The notes beneath the pieces are model-generated. The model was not told where the DNA came from. It was given only the letters and a program-made list of their open reading frames with translations, and did not search any database. The translations under genes and the position numbers were made by a program. Below, one piece after another: positions 15,671 to 23,911 of a stretch of 38,407 nucleotides of DNA (positions are counted from its first letter, which is position 1; each line of letters begins with the position of its first letter). Source of the stretch: Opitutia bacterium. GTDB lineage: Bacteria; Verrucomicrobiota; Kiritimatiellia; CAIQIC01; Lenti-01. Where the stretch lies: positions 1 through 38,407 of the forward strand of contig SABN01000022.1 of assembly GCA_009928955.1 (NCBI GenBank), read 5' to 3'.

Positions 15671-16347
15671 GCGTACAGCGCCTGATAGGAAGAGGACTGG
15701 AAGTAGGCGTCGGGCGCCCCGTCGAAAACGACCGCCCCTTCGTGCAGGACCAGGATGCGCGTGGCGAGGGACTTGATCTCTTCCGGACGGTGCGACGTGA
15801 ACAAAACCGTCTTGCCCAGTTCGTGGATGCGGTGGATCAGGCGGTAGATGTCCTTGGTCGTCTCGAAATCCAGCGCGGACGTGGGTTCATCCAGCAGCAA
15901 GACGGGCGGATCCGCCAACAGCGATCGCCCGATGCTGACCCGCTGTTTCAAGCCCTTGGACAAGGTCCGCACGGCGCTGCGCCGGAAGGGCACGAGCTTG
16001 AATTCCCGCAACGCGTCTTCCACGCGCGACGCCGGCGCGCCGAACAGGCGGGCGAAGAGCCCGAGATTGTAGTCGACGGAAAAGGCGTCGTGAAGGTTGG
16101 GCGTTTCCGGAACGAACCCGATTTTCCGGACCAGAGCCAACCGGTTCCGGAGATCGATGCCGTCCACCGTGACCTGCCCGCCGTCCGGGACCAGCCAGCT
16201 CGCCAACAGCTTGAGCAACGTCGACTTGCCGGCGCCGTTGTGCCCGACGATGGCGATCAGCTCGCCCCGGGCCGCGCGGAAACTCGTCGGCAAAAGCCCT
16301 CGGTTTCCCGGATAGACCTTCGAGAGACGATCGACCTCCAGATGCAT
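15667..16347 (-). CDS. ABC transporter ATP-binding protein (NatA-like)
   Basis: A 226-residue nucleotide-binding domain. Walker A is VGHNGAGKSTLL, the Q-loop region FVPETPNLHD (Glu in place of Gln, frequent in this subfamily), the signature LSKGLKQRVSIG, Walker B VLLLDEPTSAL and the H-loop FTSHRPEEI. The start at 16347 (MHLEVDRLSKVYPG) matches the family; an in-frame ATG at 16377 would add ten residues. It powers the permease encoded immediately downstream. Confidence 0.92.
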   Translation of the reverse strand: MHLEVDRLSKVYPGNRGLLPTSFRAARGELIAIVGHNGAGKSTLLKLLASWLVPDGGQVTVDGIDLRNRLALVRKIGFVPETPNLHDAFSVDYNLGLFARLFGAPASRVEDALREFKLVPFRRSAVRTLSKGLKQRVSIGRSLLADPPVLLLDEPTSALDFETTKDIYRLIHRIHELGKTVLFTSHRPEEIKSLATRILVLHEGAVVFDGAPDAYFQSSSYQALYA

Positions 16348-16384
16348 GTCCAGGGTTGCCCTCAGGGGGGGAGGCATCGCCCCT

Positions 16385-16450
16385 TTACATGATCCTCAAA
16401 ATGACGATGACCAAGACGATGACAACCAATAAAGCAATGAGAAAGCCCAT
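16385..16450 (-). CDS. 21-residue hydrophobic micropeptide
   Basis: A very short frame, MGFLIALLVVIVLVIVILRIM, preceded on the minus strand by a perfect AGGAGGA seven nt before the ATG at 16450. Another in-frame ATG two codons earlier is too close to the Shine-Dalgarno. The product is one transmembrane helix with a single arginine near its end. It lies 38 bp before the ABC ATPase start in the same direction, so it may be the first gene of the exporter operon. It resembles the small single-helix regulators of membrane proteins in general, not any named family. Confidence 0.65.
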   Translation of the reverse strand: MGFLIALLVVIVLVIVILRIM

Positions 16451-16634
16451 GTTCATTCCTCCTGTGCAATTTCCATTTCCTTGTCCTGCCATCCGCAACC
16501 TACGGAATGGAGGGGTCCCACACCATAGGGTGTAACCCTGCCGGTGGAGAATTGATCCGGGCCGGGTCCGAGGACAGGGGGTTCACGACCGCGCGATTTC
16601 CCGGATGGATATCCGATAAAGCGTCTTCCGCCCC

Positions 16635-16664
16635 TTGACTCCCCCCTCACCCGCGGCTTATCAT
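16635..16664 (+). promoter_or_regulatory. Promoter of the small secreted protein
   Basis: TTGACT (16635-16640), an 18-bp spacer and TATCAT (16659-16664), about 40 bp before the ATG at 16706. Confidence 0.7.
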
Positions 16665-16705
16665 TTCCCGTGTTCTGGATGGCGCCGGTCTCGGCAGGAA
16701 AGGGA

Positions 16706-16999
16706 ATGAAAATGAAGCATTTGACATGGCCTCTGGGTCTGATCCTGTTCCTCGCGTTCGCGGCGGGAACAAAGGTCTCGTCCGCGCAAACCGTCGGAGT
16801 GCAGGCGCCGTCGACCGTTTCCTATCTGAACCCGGGCCGCTATCTGGTTTTCCAAGGAAACTTTGTGAACGCCAAAGGCGACGCGGAATCCGGCTTGGTC
16901 AAGTTCGATTCGCAGACCGGACTGACGTGGTTGCTCCAGCCCGCGCCGTCCACCAATGCAACCGACCGGGGATTCAACTGGGTGCCCGTCAAGAACTGA
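16706..16999 (+). CDS. Small secreted protein, function unknown
   Basis: 97 residues. A classical signal peptide (MKMKHLTWPLGLILFLAFAA) is cleaved probably after SSA, leaving a mature protein of about 70 residues: TVGVQAPSTVSYLNPGRYLV, then FVNAKGDAESGLVKFDSQTGLTWLL. The 'FDSQTGLTWLL' stretch is like the phrase found in periplasmic proteins that carry a Kelch-like or lectin-like strand. No domain is assigned. AGGAAAGGG precedes the ATG. It is a single gene with its own promoter. Confidence 0.7.
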   Translation: MKMKHLTWPLGLILFLAFAAGTKVSSAQTVGVQAPSTVSYLNPGRYLVFQGNFVNAKGDAESGLVKFDSQTGLTWLLQPAPSTNATDRGFNWVPVKN

Positions 17000-17125
17000 T
17001 CGCCCTTGCGCGCCGCCCGGTCGCGCTTGCGGCTCCGCAACACCCTTGATCATCGCTGAGAGGATGGCGTTGTTCGGCCGGCGAGGAATTCCCCCCGCCC
17101 GGGCCCGCTGGAGATCTGGGGATGC

Positions 17126-17749
17126 CTACTCCGTCGCGGCCTTGGCTTCCAGCCAGTTGACGCTCCGATGGCCGGGTTCACCCCCGTGGAGCAACAACGC
17201 CTGATTGCCGCCGTTGCCCGCATTCGCGTCCGCGCCCTTCCCCGCAAGGTATTGGGCCACGTCCAGACGGCCGAAGTTCGTCGCCCACTTCAGCGCCGTC
17301 TCCCCGTTGTTGTCCTTGGCGTTCACGTCCACGCCTTTCCCCACGAGATATTTGGCGACGGCCAAATCGCCAGACGCCCACATCAGCGGCGTCCCGCCCC
17401 GTTCGCTCTTGGCGTTCACGTCCGCGCCCTTGCGCACGAGGTACCGGACGACGTCCAGCCGGCCCAGAAAAGCCGCTTTCATCAGCGGGGTTTCACCATT
17501 GATGTCCTTGGAGTTCACGTCCGCGCCCTTGTCCACCAGATAGTGGACAACGCCTAGATCGTCCGTCGCCCACATCAGCGGCGTCCGGCCGTAGGTATCG
17601 CGGGCATCCACGTCCACGCCCTTTTGGAGAAACTGCCCGGCCTTGGCCAGATCGCCCTCTCCAACGGCCTTGTGGAGGCCCAGGCATCCGGTGACGAACG
17701 GCAACAGCATGCATGAAAGCGCAACCAACATTTTTCCGCCATTTTCCAT
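17126..17749 (-). CDS. Ankyrin-repeat lipoprotein, copy 1
   Basis: 207 residues. A lipoprotein signal ends LLPFVTGC (Cys22), so the protein is membrane-anchored outside the cytoplasm. Four to five ankyrin repeats follow, each with the pattern G.TPLMWA...(L)..V.YLV.KGADVNAKD. The C-terminal 25 residues (GGNQALLLHGGEPGHRSVNW) break the pattern. The start at 17749 has AAGGAA eight nt upstream. It is clearly paralogous to the gene at 18009-18566, with near-identical N-terminal and first-repeat segments, so a tandem duplication is likely. It is probably a protein-protein interaction module; no partner is evident. Confidence 0.85.
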   Translation of the reverse strand: MENGGKMLVALSCMLLPFVTGCLGLHKAVGEGDLAKAGQFLQKGVDVDARDTYGRTPLMWATDDLGVVHYLVDKGADVNSKDINGETPLMKAAFLGRLDVVRYLVRKGADVNAKSERGGTPLMWASGDLAVAKYLVGKGVDVNAKDNNGETALKWATNFGRLDVAQYLAGKGADANAGNGGNQALLLHGGEPGHRSVNWLEAKAATE

Positions 17750-17888
17750 CGATGGGTTCCTTATTTTCTGAAATTTTGCCGGGTTGCCCCCCCTTGTCCA
17801 GAGGCCATCGCCTCCCGCCGGCATCCCGGCGAACACATTCGGACGTTCAACCTTCGGGGCAGAATGCCCCGGTTCCGCCTGCCCCATG

Positions 17889-17920
17889 GTTAAAAACCGG
17901 TTTTATAACGGTTAAAAACA
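17889..17920. promoter_or_regulatory. AAAACCGGTTTT palindrome flanked by GGTTAAAAAC repeats
   Basis: GGTTAAAAAC occurs at 17889-17898 and 17911-17920; between and overlapping them is the 12-bp perfect palindrome AAAACCGGTTTT (17894-17905). The site lies between the two ankyrin genes and is the only AT-rich spot nearby. It could be an operator for copy 1 or part of a terminator for copy 2. Confidence 0.45.
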
Positions 17921-18008
17921 GGCAAGGCCTGGCCTCCGCTGGACCCCGGTGGAAGCGCCCCTCTCCGGCGATTTTCCGGAGTTCCTGCGCCGCCCCCCCC
18001 CGCCCTCG

Positions 18009-18566
18009 TCAGCGGGTTCCACCCGGTTCGGCTCCGGCATCTACCGTCGCGCCCTTGTCCAAGAGATAGCGGACGACGCGCAACCGGCCCGAGACCGCCG
18101 CTTTCATCAGCGGGGTCTCGCCCGCGCTGTCCCGGGCATTGACCTCCGCGCCCTGCTCCGCGAGATATTGGACGACGCCCAGATCGCTGACCCCCCACAT
18201 CAACGGGGTTTCGCCCCTTCCGCTCCGCGCGTTCACATCCGCACCTTTTTTCACCAGATATTTCACCACGTCCAACTGGCCCAGAAAGGCCGCCTTCATC
18301 AGGGCGGTTTCGCCATTGATGTCCTTGGCGTTCACATCCGCGCCTTTGTCCACCAAGTATTGGACGGCGCTCAAGTCGGTCGTCGCCCACATCAACGGGG
18401 TCCGGCCGTAGGAATCGCGGGCATCCACCTCCACGCCCTTTTGGAGAAACTGCCCGGCCTTGGCCAGATCGCCTCGGCCCACGGCCTTGTGGAGGCCCAG
18501 GCATCCGGTGAGGAGCGGCAACAGCATCCATGAAAGCGCGAACAAAACCGTGCGGCCATTTCTCAT
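18009..18566 (-). CDS. Ankyrin-repeat lipoprotein, copy 2
   Basis: 185 residues. A lipobox LLPLLTGC gives Cys22. The ankyrin repeats that follow are LHKAVGRGDLAKAGQFLQKG, YGRTPLMWATTDLSAVQYLV, INGETALMKAAFLGQLDVVK, RGETPLMWGVSDLGVVQYLA and AGETPLMKAAVSGRLRVVRY. The start at 18566 is preceded by GAGGAG. It differs from copy 1 mainly in the last repeats, as expected after duplication and divergence. It lies upstream of copy 1 in the same direction with a 259-bp gap, so each copy probably has its own transcript start. Confidence 0.85.
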   Translation of the reverse strand: MRNGRTVLFALSWMLLPLLTGCLGLHKAVGRGDLAKAGQFLQKGVEVDARDSYGRTPLMWATTDLSAVQYLVDKGADVNAKDINGETALMKAAFLGQLDVVKYLVKKGADVNARSGRGETPLMWGVSDLGVVQYLAEQGAEVNARDSAGETPLMKAAVSGRLRVVRYLLDKGATVDAGAEPGGTR

Positions 18567-18842
18567 TGCTTGGCTCCTCGTTGTCTGGAATCGTCCTTGT
18601 TCACCGCTCCGGTCCCGGCGGACATCCCCATTCTGCGGGGCTGCGGCAACCCTTTTCGGCGACTCAACCATGGGTGAAAGCATGCCACCAGACGCCCATT
18701 TTGCGATTAAAATCGGCCGGAAACCGGTTGCCAAATGAAAAACAAGGGGGGCCTGAACGCGGGAAACCGGCGACCGCGCTTCCATGGACCAGATGATCGC
18801 CGCGCTTGCCTTCCGGCGCCCGGCGGGGCGAAGATGCCGCCC

Positions 18843-19541
18843 ATGGCCACCATGCATGAAATCTACCGCCGCCACCGCGTCGAATACGACCGGCTGATCG
18901 CGGCGGAAGACCATCTCCGCAATCTTCCGGCGCTCCTGCATCGGATCGCCGACTGGCGCGGACGCCGCGTCGTCGAGGCGGGAACAGGCACCGGCCGGGT
19001 GACGGAACTGTACGCCGAAGCGGCATCCCATGTCGTCTGCTTCGAGCGGGAAGCCCATATGCTGGATGCCGCCCGCGTGAAGCTTTCCGCCCATTCGCAC
19101 AAGATCGAGTATCGGCTCGGCGACAACCTCGATCTGCCCGCGCTGCCCGAGATGGCGGATATTTTCATCGAGGGCTGGAGCTGGGGCCATTCCATCGTGG
19201 AGGGATCCGGATCCGTCGAAGCCATCGCCCGGCGCCTGTTCGCGAACGCGCGCCAAAACTTGGGCGGCGGCGGCACCGCGATCCTGATCGAGACGCTGGG
19301 CACGAACCAAGACCATCCCAAGGCGCCGCATCCCCGGCTGGAGGAGTTCTATGATCGGCTGCAGGCGACGCATCGGCTGCGGCAGGAGATCGTCCGGACC
19401 GACTACCTCTTTCCCTCGGCGCAGGACGCGGCGGAAACCCTCGGATTCTTCTTCGGCGAACCGATGCGGCAAGCGGTCTTGGAAAAAGGATCTCCCGCGA
19501 TTCCCGAATGGACCGGGGTTTGGCACGGTCCCCTTTCGTGA
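18843..19541 (+). CDS. SAM-dependent methyltransferase (class I)
   Basis: 232 residues with a Rossmann methyltransferase core. Motif I is VVEAGTGTGRVTELYAEAA, followed by HVVCFEREAHMLDAA (acidic residue binding the SAM ribose), then YRLGDNLDLPALPEMADIFI and the later TAILIETLGTN strand. No substrate-specific domain is recognised. The start at 18843 (MATMHEIYRRHR) is preferred; ATGs at 18834 and 18852 are close alternatives and none has a strong ribosome-binding site. It is divergent from the ankyrin genes and stands alone. Confidence 0.75.
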   Translation: MATMHEIYRRHRVEYDRLIAAEDHLRNLPALLHRIADWRGRRVVEAGTGTGRVTELYAEAASHVVCFEREAHMLDAARVKLSAHSHKIEYRLGDNLDLPALPEMADIFIEGWSWGHSIVEGSGSVEAIARRLFANARQNLGGGGTAILIETLGTNQDHPKAPHPRLEEFYDRLQATHRLRQEIVRTDYLFPSAQDAAETLGFFFGEPMRQAVLEKGSPAIPEWTGVWHGPLS

Positions 19542-19654
19542 ATGGCTCCTCGCCCGCCCAGCGGGACGCGTCCAAGAAGAGGGGGCGGCATTCCGGGCCG
19601 CCCCCGCAGGGAATCCGTTGATCCCGCCGCCCGGCGGCGGGATCCTTGGCGTTT

Positions 19655-20191
19655 CTACTCCCAAGACGTCCAGGACAGCGCCATATCCTGATTGCCGGAA
19701 AATCCATTGATCTTGAACTTGCCGAAGCGTCCGGCGTCCGTCTTGAACGCCACCACCGTGCCGGCCGGGAGGGCCGTGTGCGCGATGGCTGCGCTGCTCA
19801 GCGCCAGCGTCTGGACCTGCGCCTTCGAGACGGCCCCATAGTCCACCACGCCCATGGCGGCGAATTTGGCGCCATTGCGCGAAACCAACTGGCTATCGGT
19901 CGCATTCACCCGCCGCCAGAACATATCCGCCTTGTCTCCGGCCGGCACGGGGGTGGCGCCCCCGGAACCGTTGTCGAAATCGAATTCGAAGGTGCCCTTG
20001 ACCGTGGCATTGCCGGCCGAGTGGACCACGTCGGCGACCACCACCGGATCGTCCTCAACCCCCGCCGGGGCATCCCCGGGAGCCACGACATCGTCGTCGT
20101 CGTCGCCATCGTCGCAGCCCGCGCCCAGAAGCGCAACGGCCATGCACATCGCCATCGCCACCCTCACCGCCGTCTGACCGAACCGTTTCAT
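19655..20191 (-). CDS. Secreted lipoprotein with Asp-rich linker
   Basis: 178 residues. The signal peptide ends LLGAGC (Cys26, lipobox) and is followed by an acidic run, DDGDDDDDVV, which would act as a flexible linker and may bind calcium. The remaining 140 residues are beta-strand-like (GTFEFDFDNGSGG, AQVQTLALSSAAI, GRFGKFKINGFSG). No domain is recognised. AGGAGG six nt before the ATG fixes the start at 20191. Confidence 0.75.
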   Translation of the reverse strand: MKRFGQTAVRVAMAMCMAVALLGAGCDDGDDDDDVVAPGDAPAGVEDDPVVVADVVHSAGNATVKGTFEFDFDNGSGGATPVPAGDKADMFWRRVNATDSQLVSRNGAKFAAMGVVDYGAVSKAQVQTLALSSAAIAHTALPAGTVVAFKTDAGRFGKFKINGFSGNQDMALSWTSWE

Positions 20192-20416
20192 CTGCTCCTC
20201 CTTGCCATCCGGATCCGGAAAACATCCATCGGCCGGCAGGAGCACGCGCCCGCAAAACCGTCCGACGATGCGCTTCCATATCTGGAAGTCTGCGCCGCCC
20301 CCGCAGGGAGATCAAGTTGGATTTCGTGCCATTTACACCCGCCATTTCCACTCGGGGACGAGACGGGCATGCGCCCCATGCCCCCCGGTTTCTTCATCGT
20401 TTCTCCACTCCAAAAT

Positions 20417-20445
20417 TGACAGGCCCCGCCCCGCCTGCCAATCTT
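20417..20445 (+). promoter_or_regulatory. Promoter of the DUF5684 gene
   Basis: A perfect TTGACA (20417-20422), a 17-bp spacer and CAATCT (20440-20445), about 80 bp before the ATG at 20529. Confidence 0.55.
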
Positions 20446-20528
20446 GGGGGACGAAACAGCGCGGCTCATGCCCTCCGCAAGGGCCGGGACGCTGCCATCA
20501 CCCCCACCCGGGATAAAGGAGACAAAAC

Positions 20529-20906
20529 ATGGAAACGACAACCACACAGGCCGGCGCAGGCGCGGGCTTGTTCCTGTTCATCCAATTGGCCATCGCGGTA
20601 TTCTGCATCGTGACGATGTGGAAAATCTTTGTGAAGGCCGGCAAGCCCGGCTGGGCCTGCCTGATCCCGATCTACAATCTCTTCGTGATGCTGGACATCG
20701 CCGGCAAGCCGGCGTGGTGGTTCCTGCTGTTCCTGATTCCGTTCGTCAACATCGTGATCCTCATCCTGGTGCTGGCGGGCCTCGCGGCCAACTTCGGCAA
20801 GGGCGGCGGATTCGTGGCGGGACTGATCTTCCTGCCGATCATCTTCTATCCGATCCTGGCCTTCGGAAGCGCCCAATACAAGGCCCTCCCCCCCGCCACC
20901 GCATAG
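20529..20906 (+). CDS. DUF5684 membrane protein
   Basis: 125 residues. The family signature is WKIFVKAGKPGWACLIPIYN, then LDIAGKPAWWFLLFLIPFVN and LIFLPIIFYPILAFGSAQY. There are three membrane helices after a short polar N-terminus. DUF5684 proteins are small membrane proteins of unknown role, sometimes fused to signal-peptidase-like domains; no catalytic Ser/Lys is seen here. AAAGGAG eight nt before the ATG and the terminator at 20953-20980 mark it as a single-gene unit. Confidence 0.85.
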   Translation: METTTTQAGAGAGLFLFIQLAIAVFCIVTMWKIFVKAGKPGWACLIPIYNLFVMLDIAGKPAWWFLLFLIPFVNIVILILVLAGLAANFGKGGGFVAGLIFLPIIFYPILAFGSAQYKALPPATA

Positions 20907-20952
20907 GCTCCCCAATTCCAGCCATCTGGATTTCTCGGAATTCAGATGCCTC

Positions 20953-20980
20953 AACGGGCCGGAGATTTTTCCGGCCCGTT
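20953..20980. terminator. Intrinsic terminator after the DUF5684 gene
   Basis: A perfect 10-bp stem, AACGGGCCGG / CCGGCCCGTT, encloses an 8-nt loop ending in TTTTT and is followed by TGATTT. The 3' T-run is short, so termination may also depend on the stem alone. The symmetric stem could work in both directions. Confidence 0.8.
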
Positions 20981-21211
20981 TGATTTCCAACCCCCGCCGG
21001 AGACTCCGATTCTTCCGCCGCGAATGAAGATCCGCTGGACGCGGGTCATCGCGGCTGATTCTTCCCCTCAGACCGCCCGGCGAGTTGATCCCTGGATCTC
21101 ACGCCTGCGTGCAGATTCCAAACCGGAAAGACATGGACGAGTGGACATCGACGCCCGCCGTTCGTTGCGCCTCTGCGCCCCCCCTCCGCCCCGAACCGAC
21201 TACGGCGCCGT

Positions 21212-22144
21212 CTATGGCGAAACCAAAACCACGCGGAAAACGCCCGATGCCTTGGCTTCGGAAAGTTCAACCGCCAGGTCGATCTCGGTTTGGCCTTCCT
21301 TGGCCGTCACGACCTCGCCCACATTGTTGAAGGCCTGCTGGCCAACCAAGGTGTCCGCGAACTGGAGCTGGTAGCTCTTGCCAGGCACGGATTGGAAACA
21401 CATGCGGATCGGGCTGGATGCGGCCCCGGGCGACTTGGCGGACGAAGACTCCTGCTGGATGGAGCGGAAGGCCAGCCGGACATCCGCGTTCTTGAGATCC
21501 GTTCCGGCGATCATCTCTTGCTGATCGCCCATGCCGTCTCCGTCGTAATCGCTTGTCAGCCGGTCGTCGGTCCCCAACGCCTTCTCCCACGAATTCGCAA
21601 GCCCATCGCCATCGTCGTCGCCAGAATCCAGCGGCTGGGCCGTCCCGAAGGTCAGCACCAGCGAGGTCCGGCCTTCCCCCGGGGCCACGCCGATCGCCGT
21701 ATCCGCATAGAACGAGGCTTCCGCCACCGTGGGGGCGTTGTAGGCGCGCGCGAAGATCTTCGTGCCCGGCGGCAGGCGGTTCGGAAACACCATGCAGAAC
21801 AATCCGGAATGGTCTGTCGCCGTGTTCATGCCGATCCCGCCGACGCTGTTCGTCGACACCAGCGGGTTGTCCGGATGCGCCGTTCCGTCCGCCGAGGGCG
21901 GCTGGACGGGCCCGTGCGCGATCGTCCGGATCTCCACGCGCGAACGCCGGGCGGCCTCCGCAGACCGGTTCGATCCCGCCATCGGCCGGCCATATTGGTC
22001 CAAGACCGGAACGAGATTGCCGACGTACAACGGCGAAACAATGCCGCCTCCCCATGCGCCGGCGGCGGTCATCCACAGCGCCACCGCGCATGCGCCGATC
22101 CGGCGCAGGCTGGCTTTTGTTCGCTTGTGGGTCATTGATTTCAT
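21212..22144 (-). CDS. Secreted protein with TSP3/EF-hand-like calcium motifs
   Basis: 310 residues. A signal peptide (about 1-32: ACAVALWMTAAGAWG) is followed by a beta-rich region. At about residues 175-225 there are thrombospondin type-3-like acidic repeats (DDDGDGLANSWEKALGTDD and DYDGDGMGDQQEMIAGTD) that bind calcium in other proteins. The C-terminal 'SVPGKSYQLQFADTL' module is common at the ends of secreted proteins in Verrucomicrobiota and relatives. The exact role is unknown; it may be an extracellular matrix or surface component. No strong ribosome-binding site is seen before 22144. Confidence 0.75.
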   Translation of the reverse strand: MKSMTHKRTKASLRRIGACAVALWMTAAGAWGGGIVSPLYVGNLVPVLDQYGRPMAGSNRSAEAARRSRVEIRTIAHGPVQPPSADGTAHPDNPLVSTNSVGGIGMNTATDHSGLFCMVFPNRLPPGTKIFARAYNAPTVAEASFYADTAIGVAPGEGRTSLVLTFGTAQPLDSGDDDGDGLANSWEKALGTDDRLTSDYDGDGMGDQQEMIAGTDLKNADVRLAFRSIQQESSSAKSPGAASSPIRMCFQSVPGKSYQLQFADTLVGQQAFNNVGEVVTAKEGQTEIDLAVELSEAKASGVFRVVLVSP

Positions 22145-22393
22145 GTGTTGCCGACCGCGGCGGAAGGCTTCCGGTCCATCTTCTGAAACCGAATCTTCCT
22201 CGCCCTCCGGAAAACCGTTATTCCTTCAGGAATTGATTTGGTTTAAGAGACAGAAATGTAATCCTCGACCCCGGCAAAAGCGAACAAAGTATTGTTAAAA
22301 TATGATGCGATCCCGCAAAGATTCCACAACAAGGCCATAACCGCCTCTGCCGTCGCTGGAAGAGCAATAAGAGAAGGAAGGAGAGAAACCCGA

Positions 22394-23908
22394 TCAGCGC
22401 GCGCCCAGGCGCTTGGCCTTGAGGACGAACACGGGATAGCGCAGCATCAGCGTGTTGGGATAGGTCGGATGCGGCGGAAGCGTGCTGACCACCGCGTAGT
22501 TGTCCAGGATGGCCTTGATGGTGGGATCGTCCTGGTCCACGACGGACGCGCCGAGGATCACATAGTCGAAACGTTGCTCGCGATAGGGCGCGCTGAGGAA
22601 GTCGGGCTTGTTCGCATAGCTCCACTGCCCGTTGATCCATCGGCACATCTCGCTGCCGTGATGGCCGCCCTCCGGATATCCGAACGAGCTCGTGATGTAG
22701 GGATAGTGGTACATGACCGTCCACCCCTTTTTGAACACCTCGGCGATCTGCCCGTACTTGTGCCGATCATACCGGTCGATCAGGCGATGATGCGATTGCG
22801 TCCATGCCGGAACCAGCAGCGTGGCCGCCTGCAGCACCACGAACAGGTTGCGGGTCTGGTCCGCCCATTTCGACTCCTTCATCCGATCGACCATCTGCCG
22901 CAGGCCCCGGAACCCGCAGATGACCAGGCCGACGAGGGCGATGACGGCATGGTTGTTGCCGCTGCCGAACTTGGGCTGGGCGATGCAGGCCACCACCACG
23001 CCGGAGGCCGCCAGGACGTATTCGGGCGAGAGCAGCTGCTTCCACGCCTCGGAGAAGGACCGGCTCGAAAAGACCGGCCACAGGCTCAGGAGGAACAGCA
23101 GGGCGACCTGCCCCAGGAACTGGACGCCCCAGACCTCGTTGAGCAGCCGGGCGCCGTCCCAGAAGGGACCGCGGTTGAACTTGACGATGATGTCGTAGAA
23201 GAGCCCGCCGGAACTGAGCTGCAGATAGGCCAGCCCTCCGCCGCACAGGACGGCGGCGGGCACGAGATAGTGCGGGAATCTCCGGGGATGGGCGAGCAGC
23301 ACATAGGCGGCCCCCGCCGCGACGTAGGCCAGGCCCGTCTGCTTGGTCAAAGCGCCCAGCGAAAGGCACGCCGCCGCCAAGGCCACGCCCTTCGGGTCGT
23401 TCCGCCGGAGAAAGAAAAATCCAGCGACGGTGAACGCATAGTGCATGGCGTCGATGCCGATGTTGAACAGCCAGAATCCCGTGAACAGGTTCACGAACGA
23501 GAGGCAGAACAGCCCGAAACCCGTGAGGAACAGGTCTTCCGATGTGTTGCTCCAGAGGAAGCGCGCCGTGAAATAGAAAAGCGCCCCGGAGCACAGCAGC
23601 GAAACCAGCTGCGGCGTGAAAAACCCGGGGCCCGTCAGCTTCCAGACCCATCCGCACACCCACCAATACAGCGGCGTGTAGGTGATCGCGCTGAATTCGA
23701 ACGTCATGGGGACGTAGATCGGATTCCCCTCGTAGACGCGCTTGATCTGCGCCAAATGCTCATACATGGCCCGGTCCAGCGAGAAGCCGCAGCCGATGTT
23801 GTTCAGGATCAGATAAAGGACGGGGATTTGCAGCGCGCCGAAAAACAGGAGCAACCCCTTGGAGACCGGCCCCAGCTTCCCCCAACCGATCCGGATGCCT
23901 TTGAACAT
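22394..23908 (-). CDS. Polytopic GT-C-like glycosyltransferase (putative)
   Basis: 504 residues with about ten hydrophobic helices. The first periplasmic loop contains an acidic residue early (GFSLDRAMYEH) and the segment FSAITYTPLYWWVCG, a layout typical of GT39/ArnT-like GT-C enzymes that use polyprenyl-phosphate sugars. Its C-terminal 130 residues (from RYDRHKYGQIAEVF) are soluble. It starts 3 nt after the GT2 gene stop, so the two form an operon. In such pairs the GT2 makes the lipid-linked sugar and the GT-C transfers it to an outer target. The acceptor is unknown. Confidence 0.7.
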   Translation of the reverse strand: MFKGIRIGWGKLGPVSKGLLLFFGALQIPVLYLILNNIGCGFSLDRAMYEHLAQIKRVYEGNPIYVPMTFEFSAITYTPLYWWVCGWVWKLTGPGFFTPQLVSLLCSGALFYFTARFLWSNTSEDLFLTGFGLFCLSFVNLFTGFWLFNIGIDAMHYAFTVAGFFFLRRNDPKGVALAAACLSLGALTKQTGLAYVAAGAAYVLLAHPRRFPHYLVPAAVLCGGGLAYLQLSSGGLFYDIIVKFNRGPFWDGARLLNEVWGVQFLGQVALLFLLSLWPVFSSRSFSEAWKQLLSPEYVLAASGVVVACIAQPKFGSGNNHAVIALVGLVICGFRGLRQMVDRMKESKWADQTRNLFVVLQAATLLVPAWTQSHHRLIDRYDRHKYGQIAEVFKKGWTVMYHYPYITSSFGYPEGGHHGSEMCRWINGQWSYANKPDFLSAPYREQRFDYVILGASVVDQDDPTIKAILDNYAVVSTLPPHPTYPNTLMLRYPVFVLKAKRLGAR

Positions 23909-23911
23909 GCG

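Noticed and set aside
18009-18030. GGGTTCCACCCGG near the end of ankyrin copy 2 as another hairpin-family member
   Set aside because: The arms are short and the TGGAGGG flank is missing; it is explained by the coding sequence.
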